From Nephrocerus scutellatus (taxonomy: Eukaryota > Arthropoda > Insecta > Diptera > Pipunculidae), in assembly GCA_947095585.1 (NCBI GenBank), contig OX352766.1:21132939-21196938 (forward strand): a DNA stretch of 64,000 nt, written 5' to 3'. The notes under the pieces are model-generated. The model searched no databases and had not been told where the DNA came from. It saw only the letters and a list, made by a program, of their open reading frames with translations. The translations under genes and the position numbers were made by a program. Of this stretch, positions 10,452 to 26,849 are shown one piece after another (positions within the stretch are counted from its first letter, which is position 1; every line of letters begins with the position of its first letter).

Positions 10452-12030
10452 TGATTCACGTCGGACGGGCGTCCAGTAAAACATCATTCAACCAGGAAAT
10501 AAGACCTAGGCTAATGGCCTGAAGCAGATTCCGATGTCTTGCATCATTTACACACTTAGAGTTTCATGTCACATAAATAATCACTTAAAAAAAAAAAAAG
10601 AGAGAAGAATAAAATAAAAATTATATTTTTTTTTGTTCAATTACTTGAAAAGAAATTCTTTTCTTGTTTAAAACCGGGGTTGTCCGTCCCTGTAATATCG
10701 ATTGTGGTCGATGGTTCGGAGTGCGATGAGAGCGACACCGTTAAGTCGTGTTGAGGAGATCGGTCTCCCCACTTATTATCGGCTTTCTTTGTTCGGGACG
10801 CGAATAACACTCGTAGAGGATCGTTTAATCCTTGCTTTATTAGTATGTTTTAACCCCTTTTATTCCAGCACATCGTTCTCGTCAGCGCTGTCGGAGGAAA
10901 TGTGATGGTCAACAGGGTAAGTCTCGTTTAATATATATATAATTTTTAACTTAACTCAAAATTGGTTTATTGGTGCCAAGAATGACTCTGGTCATTCAAC
11001 GAAAGGGTTCTTTTCGGTTTTCGTTAAACTCAATACGTTTTCGCACCACCGAGCCACTGACTAGTGTAAAATATGTTCAGAACAACAATCTGAATCATCA
11101 TAAGTCCTCGCGATTACTTGACCGTATAGTGGTTAAAGCCAACAGAAAAATTTACGTTTTTAATTTCTTTTTTTTAAATAATATCCCTCAAATAATTACT
11201 TAAATAAGAATCACCCGGAAAAGAATTTCTTTTGGGTGCTAATCATTATAGAGTGATTAACAACAAAAATTTCATTATTAAATTTGGGGCGGGTTATTTT
11301 GAATATGGTTTAAGGCCCTCAAGTTTTGATTTTATTTATTTTTTTTTATATAATGCGACAATCAATTTTTTTTTTCTCATAATAATATCAGATAATTATC
11401 AGATAATTAACTAAAGAGGAATCCCCTTGAAAAAGAGTTTTTTTCTCTTTTTTTCCTTTTTTTTTTTTGTGCTTATCCTTATTGAATGTATACCTATGGA
11501 TATAAATAGATCTAGAAAAAAATATATATATATAAGAAACATATGTAAATAACCTAATTCTTGCGTATATGAAAATTTTAGATTTAAATAAAAGTTCACT
11601 ATTATTCCTCTGTTTATAACTTAAACCGCAATGAGTTCTAATTAAATTTGAATCAATGGTGGCATTTCTCGGTTTCCTCTCTCTCCAACGATGGCCTTAG
11701 TAATTCCACTCACAGTGGGTTAGCACACCACTTCCACCAGGTGATAGTTTCGACCGGGCAACCTTAAGTCCGCTGTCGAACAGGTCTGCTCGTTAACTGG
11801 CCTACTCTCACTGGAGTGAGAGTTGGCACATAGTGCACGCATAATAATAATTTTTTTTGTAATGTAGATGATTTGGGCAGGACCGGCAAGGACCCTCTCC
11901 CACAACCCGACGAGCTTGAGCTAGAGCATCGCTAGGCGTGCACAGCGCCGATCGTCTCTTCCCAAATCCAAATATATATATATATATATATATATACATG
12001 TTGTGTAGACAGGCAAACAAAAACATTACA
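10452..12030 (+). repeat. 3' LTR of the Ty3/gypsy-type retrotransposon
   Basis: Second copy of 1-1567, about 1.58 kb, beginning TGATTCACG and ending ACATTACA, the usual TG...CA ends. No obvious purine-rich tract abuts 10452, so the left boundary rests on the TG and could lie further left. To the right it abuts LINE-A coding sequence in the middle of ORF2, proving insertion into that LINE. The target-site duplication cannot be read because the left flank is outside the window. Confidence 0.82.
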
Positions 12031-12031
12031 T

Positions 12032-12252
12032 CGTACGAAGCCCTCCGCCTGCCCATCTACATCTTGGAAGGCATGTCTGCCGCAAATCCATATTGCAGCG
12101 CTCTTCGTTTTATCGCAGGTCCAAACGATGTTGTCGAGAGATTTGTACGGCTCACTGATTAACATAATGTCCGCTCTCTCGTCTTTTGCTGTCTGTATCA
12201 GGATATCCTGCGCTATCTCGCAGTGATTAAGATTTATCTGAATAATCTTCAT
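12032..12252 (-). pseudogene. LINE-A copy 1 ORF2, N-terminal fragment of the endonuclease
   Basis: The first 70-odd residues of the AP-like endonuclease, beginning MKIIQINLNHCEIAQD, closely matching copy 2 ORF2. The ATG overlaps the ORF1 stop as ATGA. The frame ends where the LTR begins, in the region equivalent to QAEGFVR of copy 2. Confidence 0.85.
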
Positions 12253-13634
12253 ACTCTTCTGGCAGTTATAGCTCTCTTAAAGACCGGACACTTGCTGCTG
12301 CCCGCTACGTGCTTGGCCTCTTTTGGGTGTTCCTTTCTACAGAACATGCAGGAAGGCTCCTTGACGCAATTCTTTGCTATGTGGCCTTCTTCCCCACACC
12401 TCCTGCAAAGCTTGGAGCGATCTTCTCCGTTTTTGCACTGTTTGGCAAAGTGCCCAAATTCCAAGCATTTGAAGCACTTTTTGAGGATTGCCCGTTCGCG
12501 GATGCGACAGACGACCCAGCCAATTTTAATTTTTTTTGTATCAAGAAGCTTCTTTGCCTTCTCTTCAGGAAGACGAGTTGTCGCTGTTTGGGTTCCACAG
12601 TAGGCTTTTCGCAAGGAAAGGAAGTCAGTCGGTGAAATGTTTTCTACTTCAAATTGAGACTTTATTGCGTCGCATATGTCCTCTTTTGAGGTTATTTCAT
12701 CGATGTCCCTGATCTCGATACTAGTCCGTTGGGTAAGAGTCCTAACAATCGCCTGCTAGCCTAGCGCTTCGCTGAGGACACTCTTGAATTCGACGGTCTT
12801 TTCCCCTGTATCCTTAAGCTGGATGAGAAGATCGCCTTTTTGTGTTCTCCTGATCCTGGAAACTTCTTTTCCAATTAGCTCCATTTTTGGGTCCGCTTTC
12901 ATGTTACGTAGAATCTGCGCATAGGACATTTCACCCTTCGCTTGTATAACGATAGCGTCGGGTCTTATCTTTCTGACTTTTTTTGATGTTTGCCTGGTGG
13001 CAGTCTCCTTGCTAATGGCGTTGGTTTTGACCTTTTTTCCTTTGGTGACAACCCTTGTCCATTCGCCTACTCCCGTTTTCGGTGCATTTCCGTTTTTTCC
13101 CTCCGGGATTTTAGCGGTAGTCGCTGTTACCTTATCTATGGGTTTTTGTAACGACTTTTGATTTTGATGCCTTTTTGCTTTTGGCGTCTCGCTGTCTATC
13201 GTCTGCTTCCGTTTTGGCTCAAGTGTAGCTTTTAGCCAGGGGGAAGTTTGTGAGGAGGTGTGTTTTCTAATCACCTCCTTTGCCTTTTCATCTTTAAGGC
13301 TGATAGCCGATAGCTCATAAAGCTTTTTTATGCTATCAATTGCATCACGCATTGCTTGGTGGATAGACCGCCTTTTTCCATCTTCCAGCATGTCTACCAG
13401 TTCCCTGATTTGCTCGCCTAGCTTGAGGAAATCTGAATTCTGATGTTTTGGTTTTTCGGTCGTCGTCTTCTTACTAGTTGACGGCGACACGCGTACCTCT
13501 GTGGATCCTGGCGATTTAGTTTTTTGGCCAGGTGGTGACCTTACCAATCTGGAACTCCTTTGAAAGGCGTTTACTTCGACCACCTCTTCTACTTCTCCTC
13601 CTCCTACTCCTCCTCCTAATTTCAAAGAATTCAT
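12249..13634 (-). pseudogene. LINE-A copy 1 ORF1 (nucleic-acid-binding Gag-like protein) with one nonsense codon
   Basis: The frame runs from ATG at 13634 to TGA at 12249, interrupted only by TAG at 12756-12758; both halves are in the same frame. The N-terminal half matches copy 2 (conserved DMLEDGKRRSIHQAMRDAID region and SSQTSPWLK). The C-terminal part has three Cys/His knuckles starting CFKC, CRRC and CMFC. ORF1 of this clade binds the element RNA. The nonsense codon replaces the Glu found in copy 2, so this copy could not make complete ORF1. Confidence 0.85.
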
Positions 13635-14436
<802 letters not shown>

Positions 14437-14444
14437 TTTTTTTT

Positions 14445-14637
14445 ATGGCTGTGCCAAAGGTGGGGAATCTTCTAAAAGATACCAGTAGAGCCCTCCAGGG
14501 GTACTAGCATGCACGATTCGTAAACCTGAATGTTCGTACCAGGAATTACGCCTACGTACTAAACCCTCCTTACACACTTCAACCACTCTCCCCGCGGGAC
14601 TGCCGTTAGGTATTACATCACGGGGCTGGTAAGCAGA
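14445..14637 (-). other. LINE-A copy 2 3' UTR
   Basis: About 190 bases between the ORF2 stop and the poly(A) at 14433-14444, nearly identical to 19802-19993 of copy 3. This is the part expected to be recognised by the element's reverse transcriptase for target-primed reverse transcription. Confidence 0.8.
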
Positions 14638-17610
14638 TTACTCTATGCCTTCTGCATCTTCTGCTGCTGCTGATCGCCTTATCTTTTCGATTCTTCGCAG
14701 CTCGTTTTGCACATTCGTTATGAATACACACACTTCTGTCCACTTACCCTCAGATCTCAGCATTTCTTCTAACAGGACTTGTGGACTTGGCAGGCTGCTT
14801 CTCCATTCTCTGAAGCGTCCGCATTGGAAAATCGCATGCTCCGTATCTTCTTCCAGTTCCGGACAATCTGGGCAAAAAGGTGAGCTATCGTGTCCAAATC
14901 TATAAAGATATCTTCGATAGCCGCCATGGCCTGACAGAAACTGCGTAAATTGGTAATTGCAGTTACCGTGAGATCGGTTTGTCCAATTCTCTATATTCGG
15001 GATCAGTTTGTGGGTCCATCTTCCTTTCAAACTTATGTCCCACCTGGCTTGCCATACAGCCATTGAGGTGGCCTTTTCTTCTTCTTTGATCATTTTGATT
15101 GATCGTTGGTCCGGATGTGATAAGGCTCTTCTATTGTAGATCCTAAGCATTTCATCTGCGAGGATGTCTACTGGAACCATTCCTGCTATAACGAGGGCCG
15201 CATCATCGGAGATCGTTCGGAACCCGCTGATCGTCCTTAGTGCACTGAGTCTGTATATAGACGAGAGGTTTCTTCTTATTTCTTTAGTCACCAGTGCCTC
15301 CGCCCAAACTGGGGCTGCGTACAGGAGGACTGAGCTAACTACTCTGGACATTAGGACCCTCCTTGGATATCCTGGTCCTCCGACATTTGGCAGTATCCGA
15401 GATAATGCTGCCTGCATCTGCGACGCCTTTCTGCTAGAATAGTCCACGTGTATTTTAAAACGGAGCCTATTGTCAAGCATTACTCCTAGGTATTTGACAA
15501 AATCCTTTGATCTAATAGTCTGGTTACCAACTCGTATATTTATGTATTCTATATTTTTCCGGCTGGTAATCAGGACTGCTTCCGTTTTATGGTCGGCTAA
15601 TTCTAAACCGACGGATACTAGCCATTTTTTGATTTGGCCAACTGCTTCATTCGTGGCTGACTCTATTCCATTGATTGTCTTTGACACTGTGACAACGGCG
15701 ATGTCGTCAGCGAATCCAAATATTTGTACGCCTGGTGGTAATGCTAGTCTTAGAACTCCATCGTACATTATATTCCATAGAAGGGGACCCAGCACCGATC
15801 CTTGTGGGACTCCTGCGGAGACGTTATAGTACTTTGTACCCTCATTGGTTTCGTACCTCAACCTTCTATAACTTAAGTAGCTTGACACTATCTTCCTTAT
15901 ATAGTATGGTGCATCCATTCTGGCGAGTGATCTTCTTATTGAGGACCATTTTGCAGAGTTAAAGGCGTTTTTTATGTCCAGTGTCACTACTGCACAATAT
16001 TCCTTTGTGCCCCACCGCCATCTTTTTCCTTCAATCGCATTCTTTGCTATATTGACCACCGCCTTTATGGCGTCGACGGTCGAGCGCGATTTTCGAAACC
16101 CGAACTGATGATCTGACAGTGCTCCTTTATTATCCGCTATATTAAGCAATCTGTCATATATGATCCGCTCGAGTATCTTTCCCATTGTATCTAGTAGACA
16201 TATTGGGCGGTACGATGATGGTTCGCCCGGTGGTTTGTTTCCCTTTGGAAGCAATACTAAATGCTGCAGTTTCCAAGGTTCAGGGAAAACTCCTTCATCT
16301 AGACACTGTTGCATGCATGTCATGAACATGTCCGGCCTACTTCGGATGGCGGCTTTCAATGCTTTATTAGGAATGCCATCGGGTCCAGGAGCTTTGTTGT
16401 CTCGTATTCTTTTACTTGCGTTCACGAGTTCATCAACTGTTAGCCTTGGAATACTTTCTGTGCTAATTTCTCTTATTATGTTGCACATAGTATATGGTCC
16501 TTTCGGAAATAGGTGTTCTACGATGGACCTAAGCTTTGTTGGGCATGATATTTGCGGGGTCTTACAGCCTTTTAGCTTTGCCATAACTATTTTGTATGCT
16601 GTGCCCCAGGGATTGATGTCCGCCTCGTCACATAGTCGTTTGAAGCACTTCGACTTGCTTTCTTTGATTGCATTTTTTAAATTTCGTCTAGCTAATCTTA
16701 GCATATCAAGACGTTCTTGAATGTCTGATCCCCTTCTTGATCGCTGCACTCTACGTCTGGCTTGTAAGCAGGCAGCTCTCAGTGCTTTTATCTGCTCATT
16801 CCACCAGTAGCAGTGTTCACCTCTCTTGCTAGGTCTTCTCCTGGGCATAGCTGCGTCGCACGCTGTAGTGATTATACTGGTAAGTTGTTGCGACAGGATC
16901 TCAGATGTTCCGCTTTCGATTAGGAAGCTTGAGTTTATGATTTCCTCAAACATTTCTTTATCAAGGAACTTGTCTTTCCATTTAGGTCCCCCTAATTTTG
17001 GGCGTTGCACGGCTTTTTTTTCTTTAATTTCAATTACAATCGCCTGGTGGTCGCTGTGCGTATAGTCTTCGCTGACGCACCATTTTATCATCCGCAGGAG
17101 GGAACTGCTAGCGAAGGTAATATCGATGATCGATCCCCTTCCTGCTTTGCGATACGTATTTGCTCGTCCCGTGTTAGCTATGCCTATATTTAATGAGGCG
17201 AAAGATTCTAGCAGATAATGTCCTCTGATATTAGTAAATCTGCTGCCCCAGTCTGTTGCCCAGGCATTGAAGTCTCCGCCTATAACCACTGGAGCTCTTC
17301 CTCGAGCATCGGCCGTTAAATTTTCTATCATTGCTGAGTATTCGCTCATCGTCCAAAAAGTATAAAAGTTGATTCCATTTATTTTTGCCCGTACGAAGCC
17401 CTCCGCCTGCCCGTCTACATCTTGGAAGGCATGTCTCCCGCAAATCCATATTGCAGCTTTTTCTGTTTTGTCACATGCCCAAGCGTTGATGTCACGAGAT
17501 TTGTACGGTTCGCTTATTAAAATTATGTCCGCTCTCTCGTCTTTAGCCGTCTGTGACAGGATATCCTGTGCTATCTCGCAGTGATTTAGGTTTATCTGGA
17601 TAACCTTCAT
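14638..17610 (-). CDS. LINE-A ORF2: endonuclease-reverse transcriptase, intact (990 aa)
   Basis: Cuts the target and copies element RNA at the nick. Residues 1-220 form an AP-type endonuclease (start MKVIQINLNHC, GGDFNAW near 108, SDHQ near 187). Reverse transcriptase spans about 390-700, with the APGPDGIPNKAL motif near 406 and FADD near 632. A C-terminal CCHC motif (CPDC...H...C) lies near 910-930, typical of R1-clade proteins. No RNase H domain was seen. The ATG overlaps the ORF1 TGA as ATGA, suggesting termination-reinitiation, as described for SART1 with a UAAUG overlap. The ORF has no stop or frameshift. Confidence 0.93.
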   Translation of the reverse strand: MKVIQINLNHCEIAQDILSQTAKDERADIILISEPYKSRDINAWACDKTEKAAIWICGRHAFQDVDGQAEGFVRAKINGINFYTFWTMSEYSAMIENLTADARGRAPVVIGGDFNAWATDWGSRFTNIRGHYLLESFASLNIGIANTGRANTYRKAGRGSIIDITFASSSLLRMIKWCVSEDYTHSDHQAIVIEIKEKKAVQRPKLGGPKWKDKFLDKEMFEEIINSSFLIESGTSEILSQQLTSIITTACDAAMPRRRPSKRGEHCYWWNEQIKALRAACLQARRRVQRSRRGSDIQERLDMLRLARRNLKNAIKESKSKCFKRLCDEADINPWGTAYKIVMAKLKGCKTPQISCPTKLRSIVEHLFPKGPYTMCNIIREISTESIPRLTVDELVNASKRIRDNKAPGPDGIPNKALKAAIRSRPDMFMTCMQQCLDEGVFPEPWKLQHLVLLPKGNKPPGEPSSYRPICLLDTMGKILERIIYDRLLNIADNKGALSDHQFGFRKSRSTVDAIKAVVNIAKNAIEGKRWRWGTKEYCAVVTLDIKNAFNSAKWSSIRRSLARMDAPYYIRKIVSSYLSYRRLRYETNEGTKYYNVSAGVPQGSVLGPLLWNIMYDGVLRLALPPGVQIFGFADDIAVVTVSKTINGIESATNEAVGQIKKWLVSVGLELADHKTEAVLITSRKNIEYINIRVGNQTIRSKDFVKYLGVMLDNRLRFKIHVDYSSRKASQMQAALSRILPNVGGPGYPRRVLMSRVVSSVLLYAAPVWAEALVTKEIRRNLSSIYRLSALRTISGFRTISDDAALVIAGMVPVDILADEMLRIYNRRALSHPDQRSIKMIKEEEKATSMAVWQARWDISLKGRWTHKLIPNIENWTNRSHGNCNYQFTQFLSGHGGYRRYLYRFGHDSSPFCPDCPELEEDTEHAIFQCGRFREWRSSLPSPQVLLEEMLRSEGKWTEVCVFITNVQNELRRIEKIRRSAAAEDAEGIE

Positions 17611-18962
17611 ACTTTTCTGCTGGCGATAGCTCTCCTAAAGACTGGGCATTTGCTGCTGCCCGCTACATGCTTCGCATCTTCTGGGTGTTCCTTTCTACAG
17701 AACATGCACGAAGGCTCCTTTGCGCAAGACTTAGCTATGTGGCCCTCATCCCCACATCTTCTACACAACTTGGAGCGATCTTCTCCGTTTTTACACTGCT
17801 TGGCAATGTGCCCAAATTCCAGGCATTTGAAGCACTTTTTGAGGAGTGTCCGTTCGCGGATGCGACACACTACCCACCCGATTTTTATCTTCTGTACTTC
17901 CAGCAGCTTCTTTGCTTTTGCATTTGGAAGGCTGATAGTCGCCGTTTGGGTTCCACCATATGCTTTCCTCAGCGATATAAAGTCTGACGGTGTGACGCCT
18001 TCGACTCCGGCTTGGACTTCGATTGATTCACAAATGTCTTCTTTTGTGGTGATCTCATCGATGTCTTTCAGCTCGATGCTAGTGCGTTGGGTGAGGGTTC
18101 TTACGTTTGCTTGTTCGCCTAACGCCTCACTTATGACGCTTTTAAATTCCGCTGTCTTGTCACTTGTCTCCTTCAATTGAATTAAGAGGTCACCTTTTTG
18201 TGTCCTTCTGATCCTAGATACTGCTTTTCCAATTGTTTCTAGTTTTGGATCAGCCTTCACGTTGCGCAATATCTGCGCATAGGATATTTCGCCCTTCGCT
18301 TCTATGACTATGGCGTCAGGTCTTGCCTTTCTTATAATTGGCTTTTGTTTTACGGCGGACTTCTTGGCAGATGCGTCTGACTTCACTTTATTTTTAGTTT
18401 TAGCGACGACTTTTGTCCATTCGCCTTCTCCAGTTTTTTTAACATTTTTAATACCCTTTTCCTGGGTTTTTTCTTCCGTCGCTATTACCATAGGCTTACG
18501 TGAGGACTGGCGTTGCTCTTGCCTCCGCTTTGGATTCGGCGTTTCGCTGTGGATAGGCTGCTTCCTTTTTTGCTCCATTGAAGCTTTGAGCCATGGAGAG
18601 GTTTGAGATGAGGTGTGATTAACCATCTTCTCCTGAGTCTTCTTGTTATTAATGTAGATAGCCGATAACTCATAGAGGTTTTTAATGCTATCAATCGCAT
18701 CCCGCATGGCTTGATGGATGGAACGTCTTTTTCCATCTTCCAACATTTCTACCAGTCCCTTGATCTGCTCTCCTAGTTTATGAAAGTCAGATTTGCCGGG
18801 GCTGGCTTCCTTTATCACCTTTCTTGTTTCCGGTGATTCGCGCCTTTGTGACGTTTGGGCCACTGGTGATCTCGCCATCTTCGAACTCCTTTTAAAAGAA
18901 TTCACATTCTCCTCTCCTACAACTCCTTCTACTTCTCCTCCTCCTAAATTCTGGGAATTCAT
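17607..18962 (-). CDS. LINE-A ORF1: Gag-like RNA-binding protein, intact (451 aa)
   Basis: The frame is open upstream to 18980 but the first ATG is at 18962 (MNSQNLGGG), used here. The N-terminal half is charged and Ser/Lys-rich with a conserved segment around DMLEDGK-like LVEMLEDGKRRS. A middle segment (roughly 230-300) resembles the RRM-like core of R1-clade ORF1. Three zinc knuckles lie at about 372-450, starting CFKC, CRRC and CMFC. It should coat element RNA and help deliver it to the nucleus. It overlaps ORF2 by four bases. Confidence 0.9.
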   Translation of the reverse strand: MNSQNLGGGEVEGVVGEENVNSFKRSSKMARSPVAQTSQRRESPETRKVIKEASPGKSDFHKLGEQIKGLVEMLEDGKRRSIHQAMRDAIDSIKNLYELSAIYINNKKTQEKMVNHTSSQTSPWLKASMEQKRKQPIHSETPNPKRRQEQRQSSRKPMVIATEEKTQEKGIKNVKKTGEGEWTKVVAKTKNKVKSDASAKKSAVKQKPIIRKARPDAIVIEAKGEISYAQILRNVKADPKLETIGKAVSRIRRTQKGDLLIQLKETSDKTAEFKSVISEALGEQANVRTLTQRTSIELKDIDEITTKEDICESIEVQAGVEGVTPSDFISLRKAYGGTQTATISLPNAKAKKLLEVQKIKIGWVVCRIRERTLLKKCFKCLEFGHIAKQCKNGEDRSKLCRRCGDEGHIAKSCAKEPSCMFCRKEHPEDAKHVAGSSKCPVFRRAIASRKV

Positions 18963-22884
<3,922 letters not shown>

Positions 22885-23040
22885 AAATCGTACGCAGGTA
22901 GTACAAATATTAAAAACCCGCCGGCTTTCCGAAGTCCCATCGGAATTTGAATTTCAGTTTTAGAAATTCGTCGGGAATTCTTCCAATTATGGGTAGCGAT
23001 ACAAACGATGGAGTGTAGGTACGGACAAGGAAGAAAACGT

Positions 23041-24082
23041 CCAAAGGCAACAAAAATAAGAAAACTGCAGAAAAAAAAAAAAAAATTCATGGATCTTCCA
23101 GAGATCATGAAAGCAACAGAGATGAGGAATGCAAACAAAGAAAGAGGACCATAGGCGCAGATAATAAAAATGCGGTAAGTCCAAAAACTTTTATTAAAAA
23201 TAATCATGGTGCAGACTTCAATCCTGTACTAAGCTTACATATAAAGTCTTTTGGGTCCAGTAACATGGACCCCTCTGTTGTTTTCGAAGTAAATGTAGTT
23301 TCAAAAAGTGAAAAAAATAAAGCCATAACTAAAGACAATAATGAAGTTTCGTCAAGTAATCTTGAAAAGTTGTCAACAAAAGTCTCGACACTGGCGAAGT
23401 CTGAAAGCGACTAGCTTTTCGGAATTATTATCCGTGTGAAGAACGCGTACGACGCAAATTAAAAATTTGGAGGTCTCAAACTCGCGCCTAAAAGGCCAAA
23501 TAGATTATCTAGAGAAAAACCAGAGGACATCTAGTGCTCTTTGTAGTACAAACATTGCCCAGTCGGAAATGACCATGATGCCAGCTCCAAGGACGACTCC
23601 AAATAGGGCAACACCAATAAGGTCCCCAACCACGATGTCTGTAATGGCTTCACCAGCGGTGGTTCAAAAACCGCCTGAACCTTGGTCTGTTGTTGTCAAA
23701 AGCAAGGGCAAGACAGTATCAGCAAAGCACTTAGCTAATCAAGTTATTAGCCAGGTATGTCCTTCCACACTCTTTCTTGGAACAAGAGTATACGAGGTGA
23801 AGCCCATCAAAAATGGAAGAGTGGTTGTACGCACTCCGTCGAAGGCCGAACGAGACAAAATTGTTGCAAACAAGAAGTTCCAAGAAATTGGACTTGATGT
23901 CTCCATAAATGAAAAATTGGGAGTAAAAATCGTCTTGCAGAACGTCTTGTCGGTTATTACAGACGATGACCTGATGGCCGAGATCTATCGTAATAACCTT
24001 ACTGATGTTATGAATTTTGAGGATTTCAAAAAGAGCGCTCGAACACACTTAGGTCGGCTCACGACCTACAAAAGACGGACCT
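23041..24082 (+). pseudogene. R1-B copy 1 ORF1 remnant
   Basis: Frame-disrupted Gag-like ORF. The best open part, 23467-24082 (no ATG), has a Lys-rich linker followed by a segment starting WSVVVKSKGKTVSAK and ending around MNFEDFKKSAR, shared with R1-B copy 2. The zinc-knuckle region present in copy 2 is missing, so the frame jumps close to the ORF2 start. Confidence 0.75.
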
Positions 24083-24097
24083 GAGGCTGTGGCAAAT

Positions 24098-25830
24098 GTG
24101 CGCTCGTATCCCGTTATATGCAATTTTGGTCAGTACCTCTGCGAGAAAAATGCCAGCTTTGCATTGATTCAAGAGCCATACGCGCTTAATGGCTGTGTTA
24201 GTGGTCTTCCATCTACTTGAGCAGAGGGTCAATCACTTCAGATTGGCTTATCAGCATGGCACAAGTGAATACCGGAAAATGATCCTCAAAGCAAAAGAGG
24301 ACGATTGGAGGCGCTTTGTTGGTAACAACAATAGCGTTCCATGGGGTGAAGTGTACCGCATTTGCTGGGGAAAACGTGTGTCATAGGTCTGTGGCATTCG
24401 TGTCAATGACCATGTATGCCATACCTGGAATGATAGTGTGAGAGCACTCCTGGATGAGTTCTTTCCTGGTGCCCGTCCACCGCTTTTCGGTCCCATGAAT
24501 CGGCTTGGGTATGGAGATGTTCCACCTCTAGAACTATCTGAGTTATGGGAGTGTATGGCGAGGGTAAGGTCCCGGAAATCTCCTGGGAAGGACGGGATGA
24601 CTGGAGAGATGTGTAAAAGCATCTGGCGAGCTATTCCGGACCATATCACGTCTATTTTTCAGAAGTTTTTTTATATTTGCTACTTTCCAGCCGCTTGGAA
24701 ATGCGCTAAAGTGGTAGTCCTGCTGAAGTCACCAGACAAGTTGCGCACTAACTCTCGTTCCTACCGTAGTATTAGTCTCCTGCCAGTACTTGGAAAAGTG
24801 CTGGGGAGAGTAATGGTGCGTAGGCTTGAGGGCGTTGCAGCAAGTCTGATGTCTGACAGACAGTAAATGTGTCACCAGTGGCTGTCCTCAGGGATCCATC
24901 TGCGGACCATTTATATGGAACCTTATGATGGACACCCTTCTAGGACGGCTAGCAGAGCTCTGCAAATGCTGTGCCTACGCGGATGATTTAATCATCCTCG
25001 TTGAAGGCGAATCGCGGCTTGAGCATGAACGGAAGGGTGCGGAACTCATGTCTGTCGTCCATGACTGGGGGTTCGAAGTTGGAGTTGACATATTATTGGA
25101 CAAGACCGTGTCGATGTTGCTGAAAGGCAAACTGGCCAGTCGACATCCAATGGTTAAACTCAATGGGTCTAACATTAGACACGTCAACCAAGTCAGGTAC
25201 CTTGGTATAAACATGAGCGAACGCATTGTAGGACCAATGCGTCGAGTCTTTCGTTCCGAATGGGGCCTGGATAAGCGGGCAGTACGTACCATTTATGGTG
25301 GCCTATTTGTTGCTTGTGCAACATACGGAGCATCGGTTTGGTACGAGACTGCTATGCTTGTCAAAGGCAGAGCAAAAATAAACTTTTGCCTGTGCGTTTC
25401 CTTAATCGCATGCTTGCCGGTCTGTATAACTGTATCTACAGATGCTATGCAGGTCCTTATGGGTGTTCCACCTCTTGATTTGGAATTGATCCGAAGAAGC
25501 TTAGTCTTCAAGATCAAGAGGAATAGGCCGTTCCTGCAAAGCGATTGACTGACGGTTAGTGATTTTGAAAATCGCAGTCTTGCCCAATGTAAGGAATTCC
25601 AGATGGAATCAATCTACAAACGGTAGAGTAACGTTAGAATTCGTTAGGGACGTTCTGTATGCCCCAACGAGCCCGTACTTTGCTCTTAGCCTTAAGCTGG
25701 GCTTTCTGCTGACTGGCCATGGTAGCTTGAATGCATTTTTGTATTCGAGAGGCCTCAGTGAGACGGCGAGCTGCAATTGTGATTTCCCCAGAGAGGACTG
25801 TTCACATGTGTAATGTGACTGTCCGATCTA
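24098..25830 (+). pseudogene. R1-B copy 1 ORF2 remnant (endonuclease start, RT, C-terminus)
   Basis: Starts with the endonuclease N-terminus (FGQYLCEKNASFALIQEPY), then deletes most of the endonuclease. RT pieces follow: KSPGKDGMTGEM near 24578, YADD near 24976 with the R1-like LIILVEGESRLE context, and GPMRRVFRSEWG. Stops and deletions interrupt it near 24230, 24385, 24865 and 25548. The YADD neighbourhood is what I recall for fly R1 ORF2. Confidence 0.8.
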
Positions 25831-26477
25831 CTCTGACTTGAGGGATTTGCATGCGATGGGCATCAGCCTAAGCAATAGCGGATTTAGTTTTGAATCTGCT
25901 TTGAGTGCGTAAAAATATTTGCCAAAAATGCATTTGAACGACGTGTGAGCAGAGAACTTGCTATCGTAGCACCAGCTAACTGATCATAACAGTAAGCTGA
26001 ACTTCGTGCGTTAAACGATGTTTAGAGGGCCACCAGTCCCGAGCTATAAGGAACTCAACGGCAGTAGTATACTGCGTTGTTAACTGTGAAAATCCGACCA
26101 GAGATTCGTCTGGTACCACGGGAGCCGGGGAGCCCACGGAAGGATTTCTTCCGTCCCTGGCTATTGAGGTTGGCCCCCTTGTGGGAGCATCGTGGTGGCT
26201 GTGGTTGACACCCAAATGTGGGTAGAGTATTTACTCAGCGTTAGTTCTTACTCGGCGTGGAGGTGCGTTTTTCAACCGGGTGCCGTGACCCATAGATCGG
26301 CAGAGATTTAGATAGGTCTCGCTCCCATCAGTGAGAACTTGGAGCCTTATACTCCAATTGATACTGATACATTCATAATAGTAATATTGTGTGACGTCTC
26401 AAAATTAATCCTGTCTGAAGAGGACCGTGGAGTAGAACTTTCAATGCAGGTATCCACGTAAATCTAAAGACACTTCA
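25831..26477 (+). other. R1-B copy 1 C-terminal remnant and 3' UTR
   Basis: No open coding sequence. From about 26095 it matches 33479-33875, including gagattcgtctggtaccacg and the tttactcagcgt stretch, which identifies both as the same R1 3' UTR. Confidence 0.75.
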
Positions 26478-26491
26478 TGTCCCTATTTCCT
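26478..26491 (+). other. R1 28S target duplication, degenerate (TGTCCCTATTTCCT)
   Basis: Twelve of 14 bases match the R1 target duplication TGTCCCTATCTACT known from insect 28S rDNA (from memory). It directly follows the R1-B copy 1 3' end. Confidence 0.7.
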
Positions 26492-26690
26492 TCCCCGTGG
26501 GGGTTCAATTGCAGCATGTTTTCTTATCTGGTATGTTGCAGGACCTAAACACGGAATGTAAAATATAGGCTTTCCTGTTGAGTGATATGAAATAAGGAGT
26601 ATGCTTAATGGCGAAAGCTAGGCAAGCGCGGGGCTCAATCCCTTATCTCCACACACGTGGTCGGTGGACGTGGACACGTGGACAAAGACA
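26492..26690 (+). other. Unassigned 200 bases between R1 copies
   Basis: No family recognised and no coding sequence. By position it may be a diverged 5' end of the following R1-C copy. Confidence 0.4.
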
Positions 26691-26849
26691 AACTACAAAA
26701 TGTTGGTAGAACCAAAAGATACCAACCTAGACGCAAGCAAGCCTTTAAGAGAAGCATTGAAAGCACAAAAACCAGAACGCAGTAGGTCCTCTAAAAAGAA
26801 TTAACACCCTAGCTCGCGGAGGCGTGATGGTGGGCACTTTTACAAAAGT

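Noticed and set aside
16160..16720. 186-codon plus-strand ORF, repeated at 21516-22076
   Set aside because: Antisense to LINE-A ORF2 in both copies; the reverse frame holds the RT.
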